Shown here: one piece after another, positions 48,032 through 58,275 of the stretch
Position numbering within the stretch: the stretch's first letter is position 1
Layout: each line of letters begins with the position of its first letter
Notes under the pieces: model-generated
Seen by the model: only the letters and a program-made list of their open reading frames with translations
Database searches by the model: none
What the model was told of the DNA's origin: nothing
Assembly (NCBI GenBank): GCA_028285265.1
Contig: JANQPX010000018.1
Span: 124,001 to 188,000, forward strand
DNA length: 64,000 nucleotides
Direction of reading: 5' to 3'
DNA from: Geminicoccaceae bacterium
GTDB lineage: Bacteria; Pseudomonadota; Alphaproteobacteria; Geminicoccales; Geminicoccaceae
Position numbers and translations under genes: made by a program

Positions 48032-48943
48032 TCAATGTTTCCTGGCCTCCTTACGCGGCTGAACCAGTGCCAATCCAGCAACCATGATCAACATGGCGGT
48101 CCAAATCCAATGTGAGTGTTGCTCACCGAACATGACGATGCCCCAAGCCACGCCAGACACGGTCACGAGATAGCCCATTTGACTAGCGAAAACAGGACCG
48201 GCTGACGTGACGAGGTAAATGAAGGCGCCATAGGCCAAGGCGTTGATAGCAGCCATAGAAATGATGGCACCTTCGACCATCGTGAACGATATGACGGGAG
48301 GTAGAAGGTGGCCAGTAGCAAGCGCGACGATCCCTGTCATAAGAGATCCTGTCAAAAACATACCACATAACACCGTTAAGGCATCGCTCCCCGGCGGCAT
48401 GCGCAACGCGATGTAGAGGCTCTCCGAGGCATAGCAAAACGCTGCGATAACGGCGATCAACACCCAAAAGGTCGAGCCTGAGTTGGGCAGACTGTCGTCT
48501 GGGGCGACAATGACCACAACCGCGATGGCACCGAGCAAGATGCCGAGAAATCTGGAAGATGCTGCCTGCTCGATGCCGATTGCGAAAGCAATGGCAGTCG
48601 TCAGAATGGGAACAAGCGCGATCACAATCGACAGAACACCTGCCGGAAGTGACGCGGCGGCAAAGAACAGCAACGTCCCAGGCAAGGCCGTACCGAGCAA
48701 GCCGCATATGGCATAGAAAACCAGATGGTTTGAAGTCAGCGGCAGCTGATCACCACGGAACGCAAGATAGAGGCGCAGGAAGATAAACCCAAGAAGGGAT
48801 TGCCAAAAGTTAAGGCCGATCGGATGCATGCCGCCAGCCGTTGCAAATTTCGCCAGCGAAAATGTCACACCCCAGATCGAACCGGCAGCAATCAGAAGCA
48901 CCCATGAGATCACCTTATCGTGCCGCATCAACAACGTTACCAA
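48032..48943 (-). CDS. EamA/DMT family transporter
   Basis: Ten-TM drug/metabolite transporter pattern: AGSIWGVTFSLAKFATAGGMHPIGLNFWQSLLGF... repeated half. Confidence 0.88.
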   Translation of the reverse strand: MVTLLMRHDKVISWVLLIAAGSIWGVTFSLAKFATAGGMHPIGLNFWQSLLGFIFLRLYLAFRGDQLPLTSNHLVFYAICGLLGTALPGTLLFFAAASLPAGVLSIVIALVPILTTAIAFAIGIEQAASSRFLGILLGAIAVVVIVAPDDSLPNSGSTFWVLIAVIAAFCYASESLYIALRMPPGSDALTVLCGMFLTGSLMTGIVALATGHLLPPVISFTMVEGAIISMAAINALAYGAFIYLVTSAGPVFASQMGYLVTVSGVAWGIVMFGEQHSHWIWTAMLIMVAGLALVQPRKEARKH

Positions 48944-49150
48944 GTCGATGAAAAAGGATGCCTAAGGCACTGAACACACGCGTATTTCGAACAACTTCTC
49001 ATGTTGGATTGCCGCGTGCCTATTCCTTTGGCTCGTATCGCTAGTCTACGACGGACGAGCTCCCTAGTGACGAGAACTGATTTGCCACTATTTCTGTGAA
49101 AACAAAATCATAATCAGCCTTCTTCATGTATCTTCGCAGGCAATTTTGGA

Positions 49151-49981
49151 TCAACGATCCGCTTTCCGGAAGATCGCTGCAGGTGACTGCCCTCGATGGG
49201 TGCGGCAAGCCCGGTAGAAGCTCGAGTAATCGCCAAACCCTGCATCAAACGCGGCCGTAAGCAAGGGAAGTCCTGGCGTCGATCGTAAGCGACGTTCGAC
49301 CAGGTCAAGTCGTCGGCCGGTTCGATAGGCTTGCATCGTCATGCCGGCCTCCTGCCGAAAGGCCTGACCCAGCCGACTGAGACTGAGCCCTGCGCTTTTG
49401 GCAACGGCGGTCAACGATAAGGCAGGATCAGCGCGAATGGCGGCCAAAGCGTGGGCAACGGCTGGATGGGTCGCTGTGATGTCGCCAATTTCGGCCGCCG
49501 TCCAGTGGGACCAAGCACGGTGCAGCCACCAGGAGAGGCCAATCTTGAGAGCCTCGGGCTCGTCATAGGCAATCAACTGGTCGGCCAGCGTTAAGAGTTC
49601 GTCGCGCGCATCAACGGTCAGCACGCGGCAGTCAGCGCCACTATCTGCTCTTGTGGCTCGACATGTCGGAGGATGCAGGCCGTTAGGGTTGAGGATTTCG
49701 GGCGCCAGCACAGCGACGACCATGTCGAAGTTGGGGGAATCGTCGACCAAAAAATGCGCTTGGTCGGCATGGGCGAACAAAAGAGATCCCGCGCCAAAGG
49801 CCACCAAAGCACCGTCAATAAAGTAATGCATCTGTCCTGAAATGCCGAAGAGAACCACCAACTCTGCATGGCGACGAGGTTCGACGTCATAGCGGCGCCT
49901 TTGGCTCCGTCGCCAGATGCGTCCGGGTTCACCTCGATCCAGATATCGAACTGGTGCCGTCGTCAAGATGGTTTCGTTCAT
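49151..49981 (-). CDS. AraC family transcriptional regulator
   Basis: C-terminal double HTH: HALAAIRADPALSLTAVAKSAGLSLSRLGQAFRQEAGMTMQAYRTGRRLDLVERRLRSTPGLPLLTAAFDAGFGDYSSFYRACRTHRGQSPAA. Confidence 0.92.
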   Translation of the reverse strand: MNETILTTAPVRYLDRGEPGRIWRRSQRRRYDVEPRRHAELVVLFGISGQMHYFIDGALVAFGAGSLLFAHADQAHFLVDDSPNFDMVVAVLAPEILNPNGLHPPTCRATRADSGADCRVLTVDARDELLTLADQLIAYDEPEALKIGLSWWLHRAWSHWTAAEIGDITATHPAVAHALAAIRADPALSLTAVAKSAGLSLSRLGQAFRQEAGMTMQAYRTGRRLDLVERRLRSTPGLPLLTAAFDAGFGDYSSFYRACRTHRGQSPAAIFRKADR

Positions 49982-50095
49982 TTCGGCAGATTGCCGGCGT
50001 GATGGAGAAAAACGCAAGGAGTTTCGAGAAAAGCGCCAAGAACTCGACCTCACTCCTCGCTATGATCGATGAAATCGCAATGAGGGAGCAGACCC

Positions 50096-50809
50096 ATGAA
50101 GTCCATTCCAGCATCGACCAGGGACACCTATCTGAGCACTGGTTATGTCGTCTTGCGCGACCTGCTCGCTGACAATGAGCTTGCCGACCTGCAGGAGGTC
50201 TGCGATAGCCTCCTCATGGAGCCACCGGACGACGACAATGGCGGCAAGTCCCACGACATCGGTCGAGGCCATGATCGGCGCTTCTTGAGGCATCGCCACG
50301 AGGACCAGCCTGCCCTTCGCGATTTTGTACTCGGCGCCCAAATGAAACGTCTCGCATCCACCTTTGTTGGCGGCCACCCGCACCTTTTTAATGAACAGTT
50401 TGTCGTCAAGGGTCCGAAAACTGGCGCGTCCTTCGCCTGGCATCAGGACAGCGCCTATGTCGGCTTTGCTCACGAGCCGTATGTGACGTTGTGGATGGCC
50501 CTTGACGACACCACGGTCGAAAATGGCGCCGTCTTCATTCTACCGCGGGATCTCAATGAAGACCGATCGATTGTCGCCCATCTTTGGGATTCGGAAGGAA
50601 AAGAGCTTGTCGGCTATAGTGGTGATCATCCAGGTGAGCCTGCCCTGGTTTCAGCCGGCTCCGTTGTCGCCTTTTCGTCGGTCACACTCCATCGATCGTC
50701 GGCGAATGTCACCGATCGACCGAGGCGGGGCTTCATCGCGCAATATTCGAGCGAACCGATTCTCGATCCCAAAACCGGCAAACCGAAGACCTTCGCGAAA
50801 CCGCTTTAG
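50096..50809 (+). CDS. Phytanoyl-CoA dioxygenase family protein
   Basis: YLSTGYVVLRDLLADNELADL...FNEQFVVKGPKTGASFAWHQDSAYVGFAHEPYVTLWMALDDTTVENGAVFILPRD...HRSSANVTDRPRRGFIAQY, with HxD...H and Arg. Confidence 0.92.
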   Translation: MKSIPASTRDTYLSTGYVVLRDLLADNELADLQEVCDSLLMEPPDDDNGGKSHDIGRGHDRRFLRHRHEDQPALRDFVLGAQMKRLASTFVGGHPHLFNEQFVVKGPKTGASFAWHQDSAYVGFAHEPYVTLWMALDDTTVENGAVFILPRDLNEDRSIVAHLWDSEGKELVGYSGDHPGEPALVSAGSVVAFSSVTLHRSSANVTDRPRRGFIAQYSSEPILDPKTGKPKTFAKPL

Positions 50810-51058
50810 GCTCTAGCTCGTCGACAACTTTTGTCGAACCCGGCATCAAACAGCTAATCCAGGGATTCCGAGTTTTCTCGAGCGAGCATTTTAGGTTGGG
50901 ATAAGCGGTTTCGTTATAGGTCGCGCGAGCTCGACATCCGGGTTTTGCACCTCGATCCATCAACTTTCGCTAAGCGTCACACCAACGCCCTTTACAGATT
51001 GCTCTTGAACGCTGAGAGTGATGTATAAATCCCCACCAAAAAGGGTGATGGAGGCGGT

Positions 51059-51646
51059 TTGGTGTCTGTGTTGAGGCTTCTTCTCACACCGTTTCAGGCT
51101 TGGAACGACGTGACGCTTCGCGTCGGGTGGTGGATCTCTGTGGTCGCCATTGGTTTGATGGTTCTGTCGATTCTTCTCCAAGTCTTTTTCCGCTACGTCC
51201 TTGCCGCTCCCCTCCCCTGGTCTGAAGAAGCCGCTCGGTTTTGCATGCTTTGGATGACGGGCTTCATGGCGCCGCTTGCTTATCGCCGAGGCGGGTTCGT
51301 CGCCATCGATATGGTGGTCCAAATGTTGTCCCGGCGTGTTGGCCAGATCCTTTCGCTCATCTTATTGCTCATCGCCTTTGTCGTCTTGGTCGCGGCACTC
51401 CCTATCGGATGGGGCGAGGTGACGGGCTTTTCGAGCAAGTTCGCCACAGCCTCACTCTATTTTCCTAATCTTGAGGGTGGCTGGAGCAAGGTCCCGCGCT
51501 ATTGGATGATGTGGTCACTCCTGGTCTGCGTCATCCTCCTGCTCACCGTTAATATCGAGCTGACGCTTCGCACAATCATTCAATTGTTGGGTGGCGGCGA
51601 CAGCTTGCGACCGATCCCCGGTGCCGTGACAGTGGACGTCGATTGA
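51059..51646 (+). CDS. TRAP transporter small permease (DctQ-like)
   Basis: VFFRYVLAAPLPWSEEAARFCMLWMTGFMAPLAYRRGGFVAIDMVV, a DctQ signature. Confidence 0.93.
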   Translation: MVSVLRLLLTPFQAWNDVTLRVGWWISVVAIGLMVLSILLQVFFRYVLAAPLPWSEEAARFCMLWMTGFMAPLAYRRGGFVAIDMVVQMLSRRVGQILSLILLLIAFVVLVAALPIGWGEVTGFSSKFATASLYFPNLEGGWSKVPRYWMMWSLLVCVILLLTVNIELTLRTIIQLLGGGDSLRPIPGAVTVDVD

Positions 51647-51647
51647 G

Positions 51648-53123
51648 ATGTTGATCTGGTTTCTTCCCGTCTTCTTATTCTTCCTCATGATCGGGCTGCC
51701 GATCGTCTTTGGCCTGGTGGCAGCGCCGGGACTGCTGCTCTTCCTCGACGGCCAGGATAAGGCGATCAATCTCCTATATCGCAATGTTTATAACGGGATG
51801 GACAGCTTTCCCCTGATGGCGATTCCGTTTTTCATGCTCGCAGGTGAACTCATGAACCGGGGCGGCATCACCACACGTTTGGTGGAGTTTGCCCAAGCCT
51901 TGATGGGTCATTTGCGTGGCGGGCTTGCGCATGTGAACGTGCTGTCTTCGATCCTCTTTGCCGGCCTCTCAGGCTCGGCGGTCGCGGATACGTCTGCTTT
52001 GGGATCGATGCTCATTCCGGCGATGGAAAAGCAGGGGTACACCCGACGTTTTGCAGCGGCGATCACCGCCGCGTCCTCGGTGATCGGCCCCATTATCCCA
52101 CCGTCGGGGATCATGATCATTTATGCCTACGTCATGGGCGAGAGCGTCGCTGCATTGTTCCTGGCAGGCATTGTTCCTGGCATTCTTGTCGGTGTCGGGC
52201 TGATGGCCATGGTGCGCGTCTTAGCTGACCGCTATGACCTGCCGAAGGCTGAGCGCATTGTGCGCCAGGACCAGTCCATCACCGGCGTGGAATACTGGTT
52301 TTCCTTCATCCTGGCGCGCGCCAATTTTGGTGGTCTGATATATCTTCTCGCACCACTCGGCGATGCTGCCTCAGCCACAACGAAGTTCTTGGTTTTCGCC
52401 GGCGGCGTGTTGGCTGCGCACGCGCTTCTGCTGGCGCTTCGTCGCTTTATCAGTCATGACTTTCGCCTGGTCTGCAAACGTGCCGTGGTGCCGTTGCAAA
52501 CGCCGATACTGATCCTTGGCGGTATTCTTATCGGCATTTTCACCCCGACTGAAGCGGCCGCCGTCGCGGTCGCCTACGCGCTAATTGTAGCCTTTTTTAT
52601 CCTGCGCAGCATGCGACTTTCAGATCTACCCGAGATCTTCGGTCGATCGGCGCTGACATCGGCGGTGGTTCTTTTGTTGGTCGGGGCGGCGATCGCATTC
52701 AAGACCGTGGTTTCGCTGTCTTATGCACCACAGATTTTGGCAGAGTTCATTCTGTCCCTATCGGAGAACCCGCTCATCCTCCTGTTTTTGATCAACCTTT
52801 TGCTCTTCATCGTCGGGATGTTCTTGGACGCTGGCCCCGCGATTATCATTCTCGGCCCGATTTTGGGACCGATCTTCGTCGACCTCGGCGTCCATCCCGT
52901 ACATTTCGCGATCATCATGAGCGTAAACCTGACCGTCGGACTCGCAACGCCGCCTATGGGATTAGTGCTGTTTGTTGCGTCGTCCGTATCAGGGGAGCGC
53001 GTCGAAACCATCGCCAAGGCAATTTTACCCTTCCTTGCTGTTGAAATTCTGGTGATCTTCCTGATCACTTATGTTCCAGCGATATCCATGACGATCCCGC
53101 GCTTAACAGGATTCGTGAACTAA
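51648..53123 (+). CDS. TRAP transporter large permease (DctM-like)
   Basis: FLFFLMIGLPIVFGLVAAPGLLL...MAIPFFMLAGELMNRGGITTRLVEFAQALMGHLRGGLAHVNVLSSILFAGLSGSAVADTSALGSMLIPAMEKQGYTRRFAAAITAASSVIGPIIPPSG. Confidence 0.97.
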   Translation: MLIWFLPVFLFFLMIGLPIVFGLVAAPGLLLFLDGQDKAINLLYRNVYNGMDSFPLMAIPFFMLAGELMNRGGITTRLVEFAQALMGHLRGGLAHVNVLSSILFAGLSGSAVADTSALGSMLIPAMEKQGYTRRFAAAITAASSVIGPIIPPSGIMIIYAYVMGESVAALFLAGIVPGILVGVGLMAMVRVLADRYDLPKAERIVRQDQSITGVEYWFSFILARANFGGLIYLLAPLGDAASATTKFLVFAGGVLAAHALLLALRRFISHDFRLVCKRAVVPLQTPILILGGILIGIFTPTEAAAVAVAYALIVAFFILRSMRLSDLPEIFGRSALTSAVVLLLVGAAIAFKTVVSLSYAPQILAEFILSLSENPLILLFLINLLLFIVGMFLDAGPAIIILGPILGPIFVDLGVHPVHFAIIMSVNLTVGLATPPMGLVLFVASSVSGERVETIAKAILPFLAVEILVIFLITYVPAISMTIPRLTGFVN

Positions 53124-53150
53124 CACCAAACGTGAGACTAGAAATGGAGA

Positions 53151-54221
53151 ATGACGATGCTTAAACGAACTGTCACGTCGCTGCTTATGGCGACCATGCT
53201 GGTCGGGGCACCGCTCGCCGCATCCGCGGCCGACTTTGCGATTCGCGCCACAGCAAACTCGAATGAGAACGACGAAGACTATGACGGCCTCGTCGTCTTC
53301 AAGAACCATGTCGAGCAGGCCTCAAATGGCGCGATCGAGGTTGAGCTGTTCATCGGTACACAGCTCTGTTCCAATGGCTCCGAATGCCTTGCCGGTGTTG
53401 CCGATGGCAATATCGACGTCGTCATTCAGACGTCCGGCGGCACGGCCAACATCTTTCCGTTCGTCCAGGTTCTCGATCTGCCGTATTTGATGTCCGATGA
53501 TCGGGTCGCTGAGGCGGTCCTTGAGAACGGCTCGCCTTTTGTTGCCAAGCTGCAGGAGATGGTTGCAGAGACATCCGGCGGTGCCGTTCGCCTGATGACA
53601 ATTGGCAATACCGGTGGCTGGCGCAATTTCGCCAACACGCAGCGCCGTGTGCAGGGGCCTGGCGATCTTGCCGGTCTTAAGATCCGTACGGTGGTTGCTG
53701 ACTTACCCCAAGAGCTCGTCAAGGCTCTAGGCGCCGCGCCAACGCCTATCCCCTGGCCCGAGCTGTTTACCTCGTTCCAGACCGGTGTCGTCGAAGGGTC
53801 CAAGAACGGCATTACCGACATCATGAGCATGAAGTTTCCTGATGCCGGACTGCAGTATGTCACGCTCGATGGCCATGCCTATATGGGCGCCCTTTGGTTC
53901 ATGAATAATGAGAAGTTCATGTCGATGCCGGAGAACCTTCGTCGCGTCATCGTCGACGGTTTCTATGCGCTGCAGCAAGCCACCTTCGCCTCTCCAAAGC
54001 GGAAGTCCATCCAAGCCTACCAAGACTTTGTGGCTGGCGGCGGCGACATCTATGTGCCGACGCCGGAAGAAAAGGCTGCGTTCAAGGAAGCAGCTCAACC
54101 AGTTTACGACTGGTTCAAGGCTAACGTCGAGGGCGGTGAAGCGGTTTTCGACGCGCTAACAGCATCTGTCGCCGACGTCGAAGCCGAACTTGCCGATAGG
54201 CTCGCCGGCGACTTGAACTGA
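53151..54221 (+). CDS. TRAP transporter substrate-binding protein (DctP-like)
   Basis: Signal peptide; LKIRTVVADLPQELVKALGAAPTPIPWPELFTSFQTGVVEGSKNGITDIMSMKFPDAGLQYVTLDGHAY, a DctP signature. Confidence 0.94.
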   Translation: MTMLKRTVTSLLMATMLVGAPLAASAADFAIRATANSNENDEDYDGLVVFKNHVEQASNGAIEVELFIGTQLCSNGSECLAGVADGNIDVVIQTSGGTANIFPFVQVLDLPYLMSDDRVAEAVLENGSPFVAKLQEMVAETSGGAVRLMTIGNTGGWRNFANTQRRVQGPGDLAGLKIRTVVADLPQELVKALGAAPTPIPWPELFTSFQTGVVEGSKNGITDIMSMKFPDAGLQYVTLDGHAYMGALWFMNNEKFMSMPENLRRVIVDGFYALQQATFASPKRKSIQAYQDFVAGGGDIYVPTPEEKAAFKEAAQPVYDWFKANVEGGEAVFDALTASVADVEAELADRLAGDLN

Positions 54222-54338
54222 TCGTCAGCGATTTTGGTTGAACGGGGTGTTTCCTACGATCGGGGCACCCCGTGCAACTCGCTAGACGTCATGATCTCCA
54301 CACGGATCGACGAACTCGCCGCTCGGTTTCGACGCCGT

Positions 54339-54827
54339 TCAACGAAACGGGTACATCCAGACCCTGTAATCGTCGATCAGGACCTGCGCCCTTTCGATCT
54401 CTTCGGCGGTCATTTTCTTGACGACTTCTTCCAAGCTGATCGCAGCATCTGGATCTCCACCGATTGCCGAGAGGACATACCAAAGATAGGCCCTGACCAG
54501 ATCGGGAGCCGGCATGCCGAGGCCCAGTTCATAGTACCAGCCCACACCCGATTGCGCGCCTGGATGTCCTTTCATCGCCGATCGCAAATACCACTCGAAG
54601 GCCCTAACGGGGTCGGCCTCGACGCCGAGACCAAGCGCGTACATCACGCCTATAAGCTCTTCCGCATCGGCATTTCCCGAACGTGCCGCCGGCCAAAGTG
54701 CCTCGCGCGCCTCGACAAATTGCCCTGCCTCCATCAAATCACGCGCCTCTTCAATGTCCGCAAACACTGGAGACGTCGCAAGGAGCAAGGCGACCAAAGC
54801 CGTATAGAGTTGGCCAAACTTTCGCAT
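54339..54827 (-). CDS. Secreted Sel1-repeat (TPR-like) protein
   Basis: Signal peptide MRKFGQLYTALVALLLATSPVFAD; SEL1-type repeats AEELIGVMYALGLGVEADPVRAFEWYLRSAMKGHPGAQSGVGWYYELGLG. Confidence 0.8.
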   Translation of the reverse strand: MRKFGQLYTALVALLLATSPVFADIEEARDLMEAGQFVEAREALWPAARSGNADAEELIGVMYALGLGVEADPVRAFEWYLRSAMKGHPGAQSGVGWYYELGLGMPAPDLVRAYLWYVLSAIGGDPDAAISLEEVVKKMTAEEIERAQVLIDDYRVWMYPFR

Positions 54828-56129
54828 GCTGTCTGCATCTCCCTAGTTATCACCATCAGCTCGTTTGCGGCCGAAGGGTCGGAGCAGCTGGGTTCGGGCG
54901 ATTTCCATGCCGTCGATCCCGCCAAAGCGAAAATCGGTCAGCTTCTCTTTTATGACAAGATCCTTTCCGGTAATCGCAACATCGCCTGCGGCACCTGCCA
55001 TCACCACGAGCATGCCGGGGGTGACGGCGTTTCGCTTGGCATCGGCGAAGGTGGCCAAGGTATAGGGCCTGCGCGCAAAGCGGGTTTGGGCTCTGATCGC
55101 ATCTTAAAGCGAATCCCGCGCAATTCGCCGGCACTTTGGAATCTCGGCCACAAGTCCGTAACCGTCATGTTTCATGATGGGCGGCTCTCTCAATCCGAGC
55201 GATACGGCAATGGCTTCGATTCGCCAGCGGAAGAGTGGCTTCCTTCGGGACTTGATACAATTCTAGCCGCTCAGGCTCTGTTTCCTTTGGTTGCCCCTTT
55301 CGAGATGGCAGGCAATCCCCGGGAAAACGAGGTTGCTGGCGCCGTCAATGATCGCATTGACGCTGCTTGGCCCATTTTGGCCAAACGCGTTCGGACGATT
55401 CCAAAGTACGGCCAAATGTTCGTCGATGCTTTCGCAACGATCGAGAAGCCAGAAGACGTGACCATCGTAGACATTGGCAACGCGCTCGGCGCCTTCATGG
55501 CAAGTGAGTGGCAAAGTTACGATAGTCCCTATGATGCATGGTTGGCGGACGGCATTCCTTTGCCAAAGGACGCAGAGCGAGGTCGGAAACTCTTTTTCGG
55601 CAGCGCCCGTTGTGCTGACTGCCATGGCGGCCCTCTATTGACAGACCACGACTTTCACGCTCTTGGCCTGCCTGCTTTTGGTCCTGGTCGAACCCGGCGT
55701 TTCGACCCCTATGCCCGCGATGTCGGGCGCATGGCCGAGACAGATCGGCTTGATGACGCCTATCGATTTCGCACGCCGTCTTTGCGTAACGTCGCACTGA
55801 CGGCACCCTATGGACACAACGGCGCTTGGCCAACGTTGGAGGGAATGATCCGCCAGCATCTCGATCCGGCCGTAGCACGAGCCTCGTGGACACCAGCAAT
55901 GGCAAGACTGCCAGCGGTTCCCTGGCTCGCATCGGTTGACTTCGTCATCCAGGAGGACCGCCGTGAAATGGCACGGCAAGCGGCCAAGACCGACATTGAA
56001 CCAGTCGCTCTCGACGATCGCGAGATCGGCGACATCGTCGCATTCCTTAACGCTCTGACAGGCGAAACTGTCTATCAACGCCCGTTTGGTCGACCGGAAC
56101 ATGTGCCCAGCGGCCTGCCCGTCGACTGA
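54810..56129 (+). CDS. Di-heme cytochrome c peroxidase / MauG-like protein
   Basis: Two heme c motifs (CGTCHHHEHAGG and CADCHGG), GRLSQSERYGNGF, FRTPSLRNVALTAPYGHNG. Upstream part of the ORF (54234-54800) is antisense to the Sel1 gene, so the start is placed at an in-frame TTG. Confidence 0.88.
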   Translation: MAKLSHAVCISLVITISSFAAEGSEQLGSGDFHAVDPAKAKIGQLLFYDKILSGNRNIACGTCHHHEHAGGDGVSLGIGEGGQGIGPARKAGLGSDRILKRIPRNSPALWNLGHKSVTVMFHDGRLSQSERYGNGFDSPAEEWLPSGLDTILAAQALFPLVAPFEMAGNPRENEVAGAVNDRIDAAWPILAKRVRTIPKYGQMFVDAFATIEKPEDVTIVDIGNALGAFMASEWQSYDSPYDAWLADGIPLPKDAERGRKLFFGSARCADCHGGPLLTDHDFHALGLPAFGPGRTRRFDPYARDVGRMAETDRLDDAYRFRTPSLRNVALTAPYGHNGAWPTLEGMIRQHLDPAVARASWTPAMARLPAVPWLASVDFVIQEDRREMARQAAKTDIEPVALDDREIGDIVAFLNALTGETVYQRPFGRPEHVPSGLPVD

Positions 56130-56325
56130 CGCTTCCGCGTCCAAATAGAAGTCGACCGGATGCCCAAACCCGGTTTGAATCCAATAACTTGAAAGAAAAA
56201 CGGACCACGGTCTTTAGGAAGCATCGTCGGTCGAATTGGCAAACGCCTGCTGGTGTTAACGTTCTAGTTAATCCGATCGATTAGATTTTGTGGCGGATCT
56301 TCAGCGCAGATGATGAAAGGGGACA

Positions 56326-58137
56326 ATGATCTCTTCAAGCGTAAGCAGCGCGAACGGTCGGTCATTGCTGCAGCGCTACGCAACAATGCTCGCAGGCTTT
56401 CAAGCGGACAATTACGTTAATGTCGCTTTGGAACAACGTGCCAAGTTGCAGCGCCTCGATCTGCTCATGCGCAACATCGTCGAGCAAAGTTTTGATGGCA
56501 TCATCGCCTTTGATGAGAAGGGCCTTCTAAGGACGACCAACGAAGCCGCCTGCGACCTATTTCGCGGCACCCACGACGACTTGGTCGGTTTGCATTTGAC
56601 GGCTTTGTTTCCTGATGTCAGCACCTTTCGCCCATCGGCACATGCGGACCGCGGTGATCTTGAGGGCCGCGGAAGTCGGCTTGAGGGTTGGGCCAAGCGC
56701 CTGGATGCCAGCACCTGCCCGATCGAACTTGCCTTGCGTCGTGTATCATTTGATCAGACTCACTGGCTGATTGCCATTGTTCGCGACATCACTGTTCTCA
56801 AGGCGCATGAAGACAAACTCAGACGGCTTGCCCTCTATGACGCCCTCACGATGCTACCTAATCGCGTCTTGCTGAAAGATCGAATGGCTCAGGCGCTTAA
56901 CATAGCAAAACGTTCGGGCGAACCGGTTACGCTTGCGATCCTTGATCTCGATCGATTCAAGGAAGTGAACGATACGCTCGGGCATCATGTCGGTGACGCC
57001 TTATTGGTGGATGTTGCCAGACGCCTATCCGAATGCATGCGTGATGGCGATACGGTCGCCCGTCTGGGGGGCGATGAGTTCGCCATTCTGCTGCCAAGAG
57101 ATGGCAAGGCCCAATCAGCCCTTGATGTCGCAAAGCGGCTTGTAGAGACCATTCATCAACCGTTTTCAGTCGCAGGATGTATGGCACTTGAAGTTGGCGT
57201 CAGTATCGGCCTCGCAATGTATCCGGATGATGCCGAGGATGCCAGTAAGTTGATGCAATGTGCCGATATCGCGATGTATAGCGCCAAGCAGCGTGGGACG
57301 GCTGTTGAGCGCTATGATCCCGCCAAGAACAGCAATTCCATTAGAACCCTCATGCTCTCGGGCGGCTTACGCCAGGCTATTGAAAATAATCAGCTTTTCC
57401 TCGTTTTCCAGCCCAAGCTGGATTTGGCGACAGGTCACATCAAATCGTTCGAGGTTCTAACACGCTGGCGTCACCCAGATCTCGGCTTGATACCGCCTGA
57501 CGAGTTTATTCCTCAAGCAGAGCAAAGCGGCAACATCATTCCGTTCACCCGATGGACGCTCGAGCAAACCGTCGGCAGCATGATCAAATGGACGGAAGAA
57601 GGACTCGATTTCAGTTTGGCATTGAACCTGTCACCAAGAAGTCTGCATTCGAAGGAAATCTTGGCATATCTCGAAGAGCTCTTGAAGCAGTCAAAGCTGC
57701 TGCCGTCTCGACTAACGCTAGAACTCACCGAAACGGCGGTCATGCTCGACCCGGAAGGCGCCATGGCAAAGCTGAAGCAGCTGCATCAGTTAGGCTTGAA
57801 GCTATCAATCGATGACTTTGGTACCGGCTATTCATCGCTCTCACTCCTGCGTCAGCTGCCGCTCGACGAAGTCAAAATCGATAAATCATTTGTCGAGACC
57901 ATGATGGAGAATTCTCAAGATCACGTCATCATTGATTCGACCATTCGCCTCGCACACAATCTTGGTCTCGAGGCAGTTGCCGAAGGTGTGGAGACGGAAG
58001 CCCAAATGGAGACATTGCGGGATCTAGGGTGCGATGTCATTCAGGGATTTCTCGTTGCCGAACCCTTCCTGAGCCAGGATCTCGCGACTTGGACAGAGCA
58101 AGCAAGATGGCCACTAAAAAGGCTCGACGCGGCCTAG
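56326..58137 (+). CDS. PAS-GGDEF-EAL bifunctional c-di-GMP enzyme
   Basis: PAS-like MRNIVEQSFDGIIAFDEKGLLRTTNEAA; VARLGGDEFAILLPRDG; SFEVLTRWRHPDLG...IDDFGTGYSSLSLLRQLPLDEVKIDKSFV...VAEGVETEAQ. Confidence 0.96.
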   Translation: MISSSVSSANGRSLLQRYATMLAGFQADNYVNVALEQRAKLQRLDLLMRNIVEQSFDGIIAFDEKGLLRTTNEAACDLFRGTHDDLVGLHLTALFPDVSTFRPSAHADRGDLEGRGSRLEGWAKRLDASTCPIELALRRVSFDQTHWLIAIVRDITVLKAHEDKLRRLALYDALTMLPNRVLLKDRMAQALNIAKRSGEPVTLAILDLDRFKEVNDTLGHHVGDALLVDVARRLSECMRDGDTVARLGGDEFAILLPRDGKAQSALDVAKRLVETIHQPFSVAGCMALEVGVSIGLAMYPDDAEDASKLMQCADIAMYSAKQRGTAVERYDPAKNSNSIRTLMLSGGLRQAIENNQLFLVFQPKLDLATGHIKSFEVLTRWRHPDLGLIPPDEFIPQAEQSGNIIPFTRWTLEQTVGSMIKWTEEGLDFSLALNLSPRSLHSKEILAYLEELLKQSKLLPSRLTLELTETAVMLDPEGAMAKLKQLHQLGLKLSIDDFGTGYSSLSLLRQLPLDEVKIDKSFVETMMENSQDHVIIDSTIRLAHNLGLEAVAEGVETEAQMETLRDLGCDVIQGFLVAEPFLSQDLATWTEQARWPLKRLDAA

Positions 58138-58275
58138 GCGGCCTATCGAAACCGCCAAACGACACCCGAAGCGCCAAATTCTGAGGAGAGGATCGGCGGT
58201 CTCGATGAACGGAAAATTTACCATTCGCATTTAGGCTCCTCGTGCTGACGTCAGTGGCATTAAGGAGCTTCCCCA

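Noticed and set aside
54234-54809. N-terminal part of the 631-aa ORF as coding sequence
   Set aside because: Entirely antisense to the Sel1-repeat gene; the peroxidase homology and export-like signal begin only near 54810.
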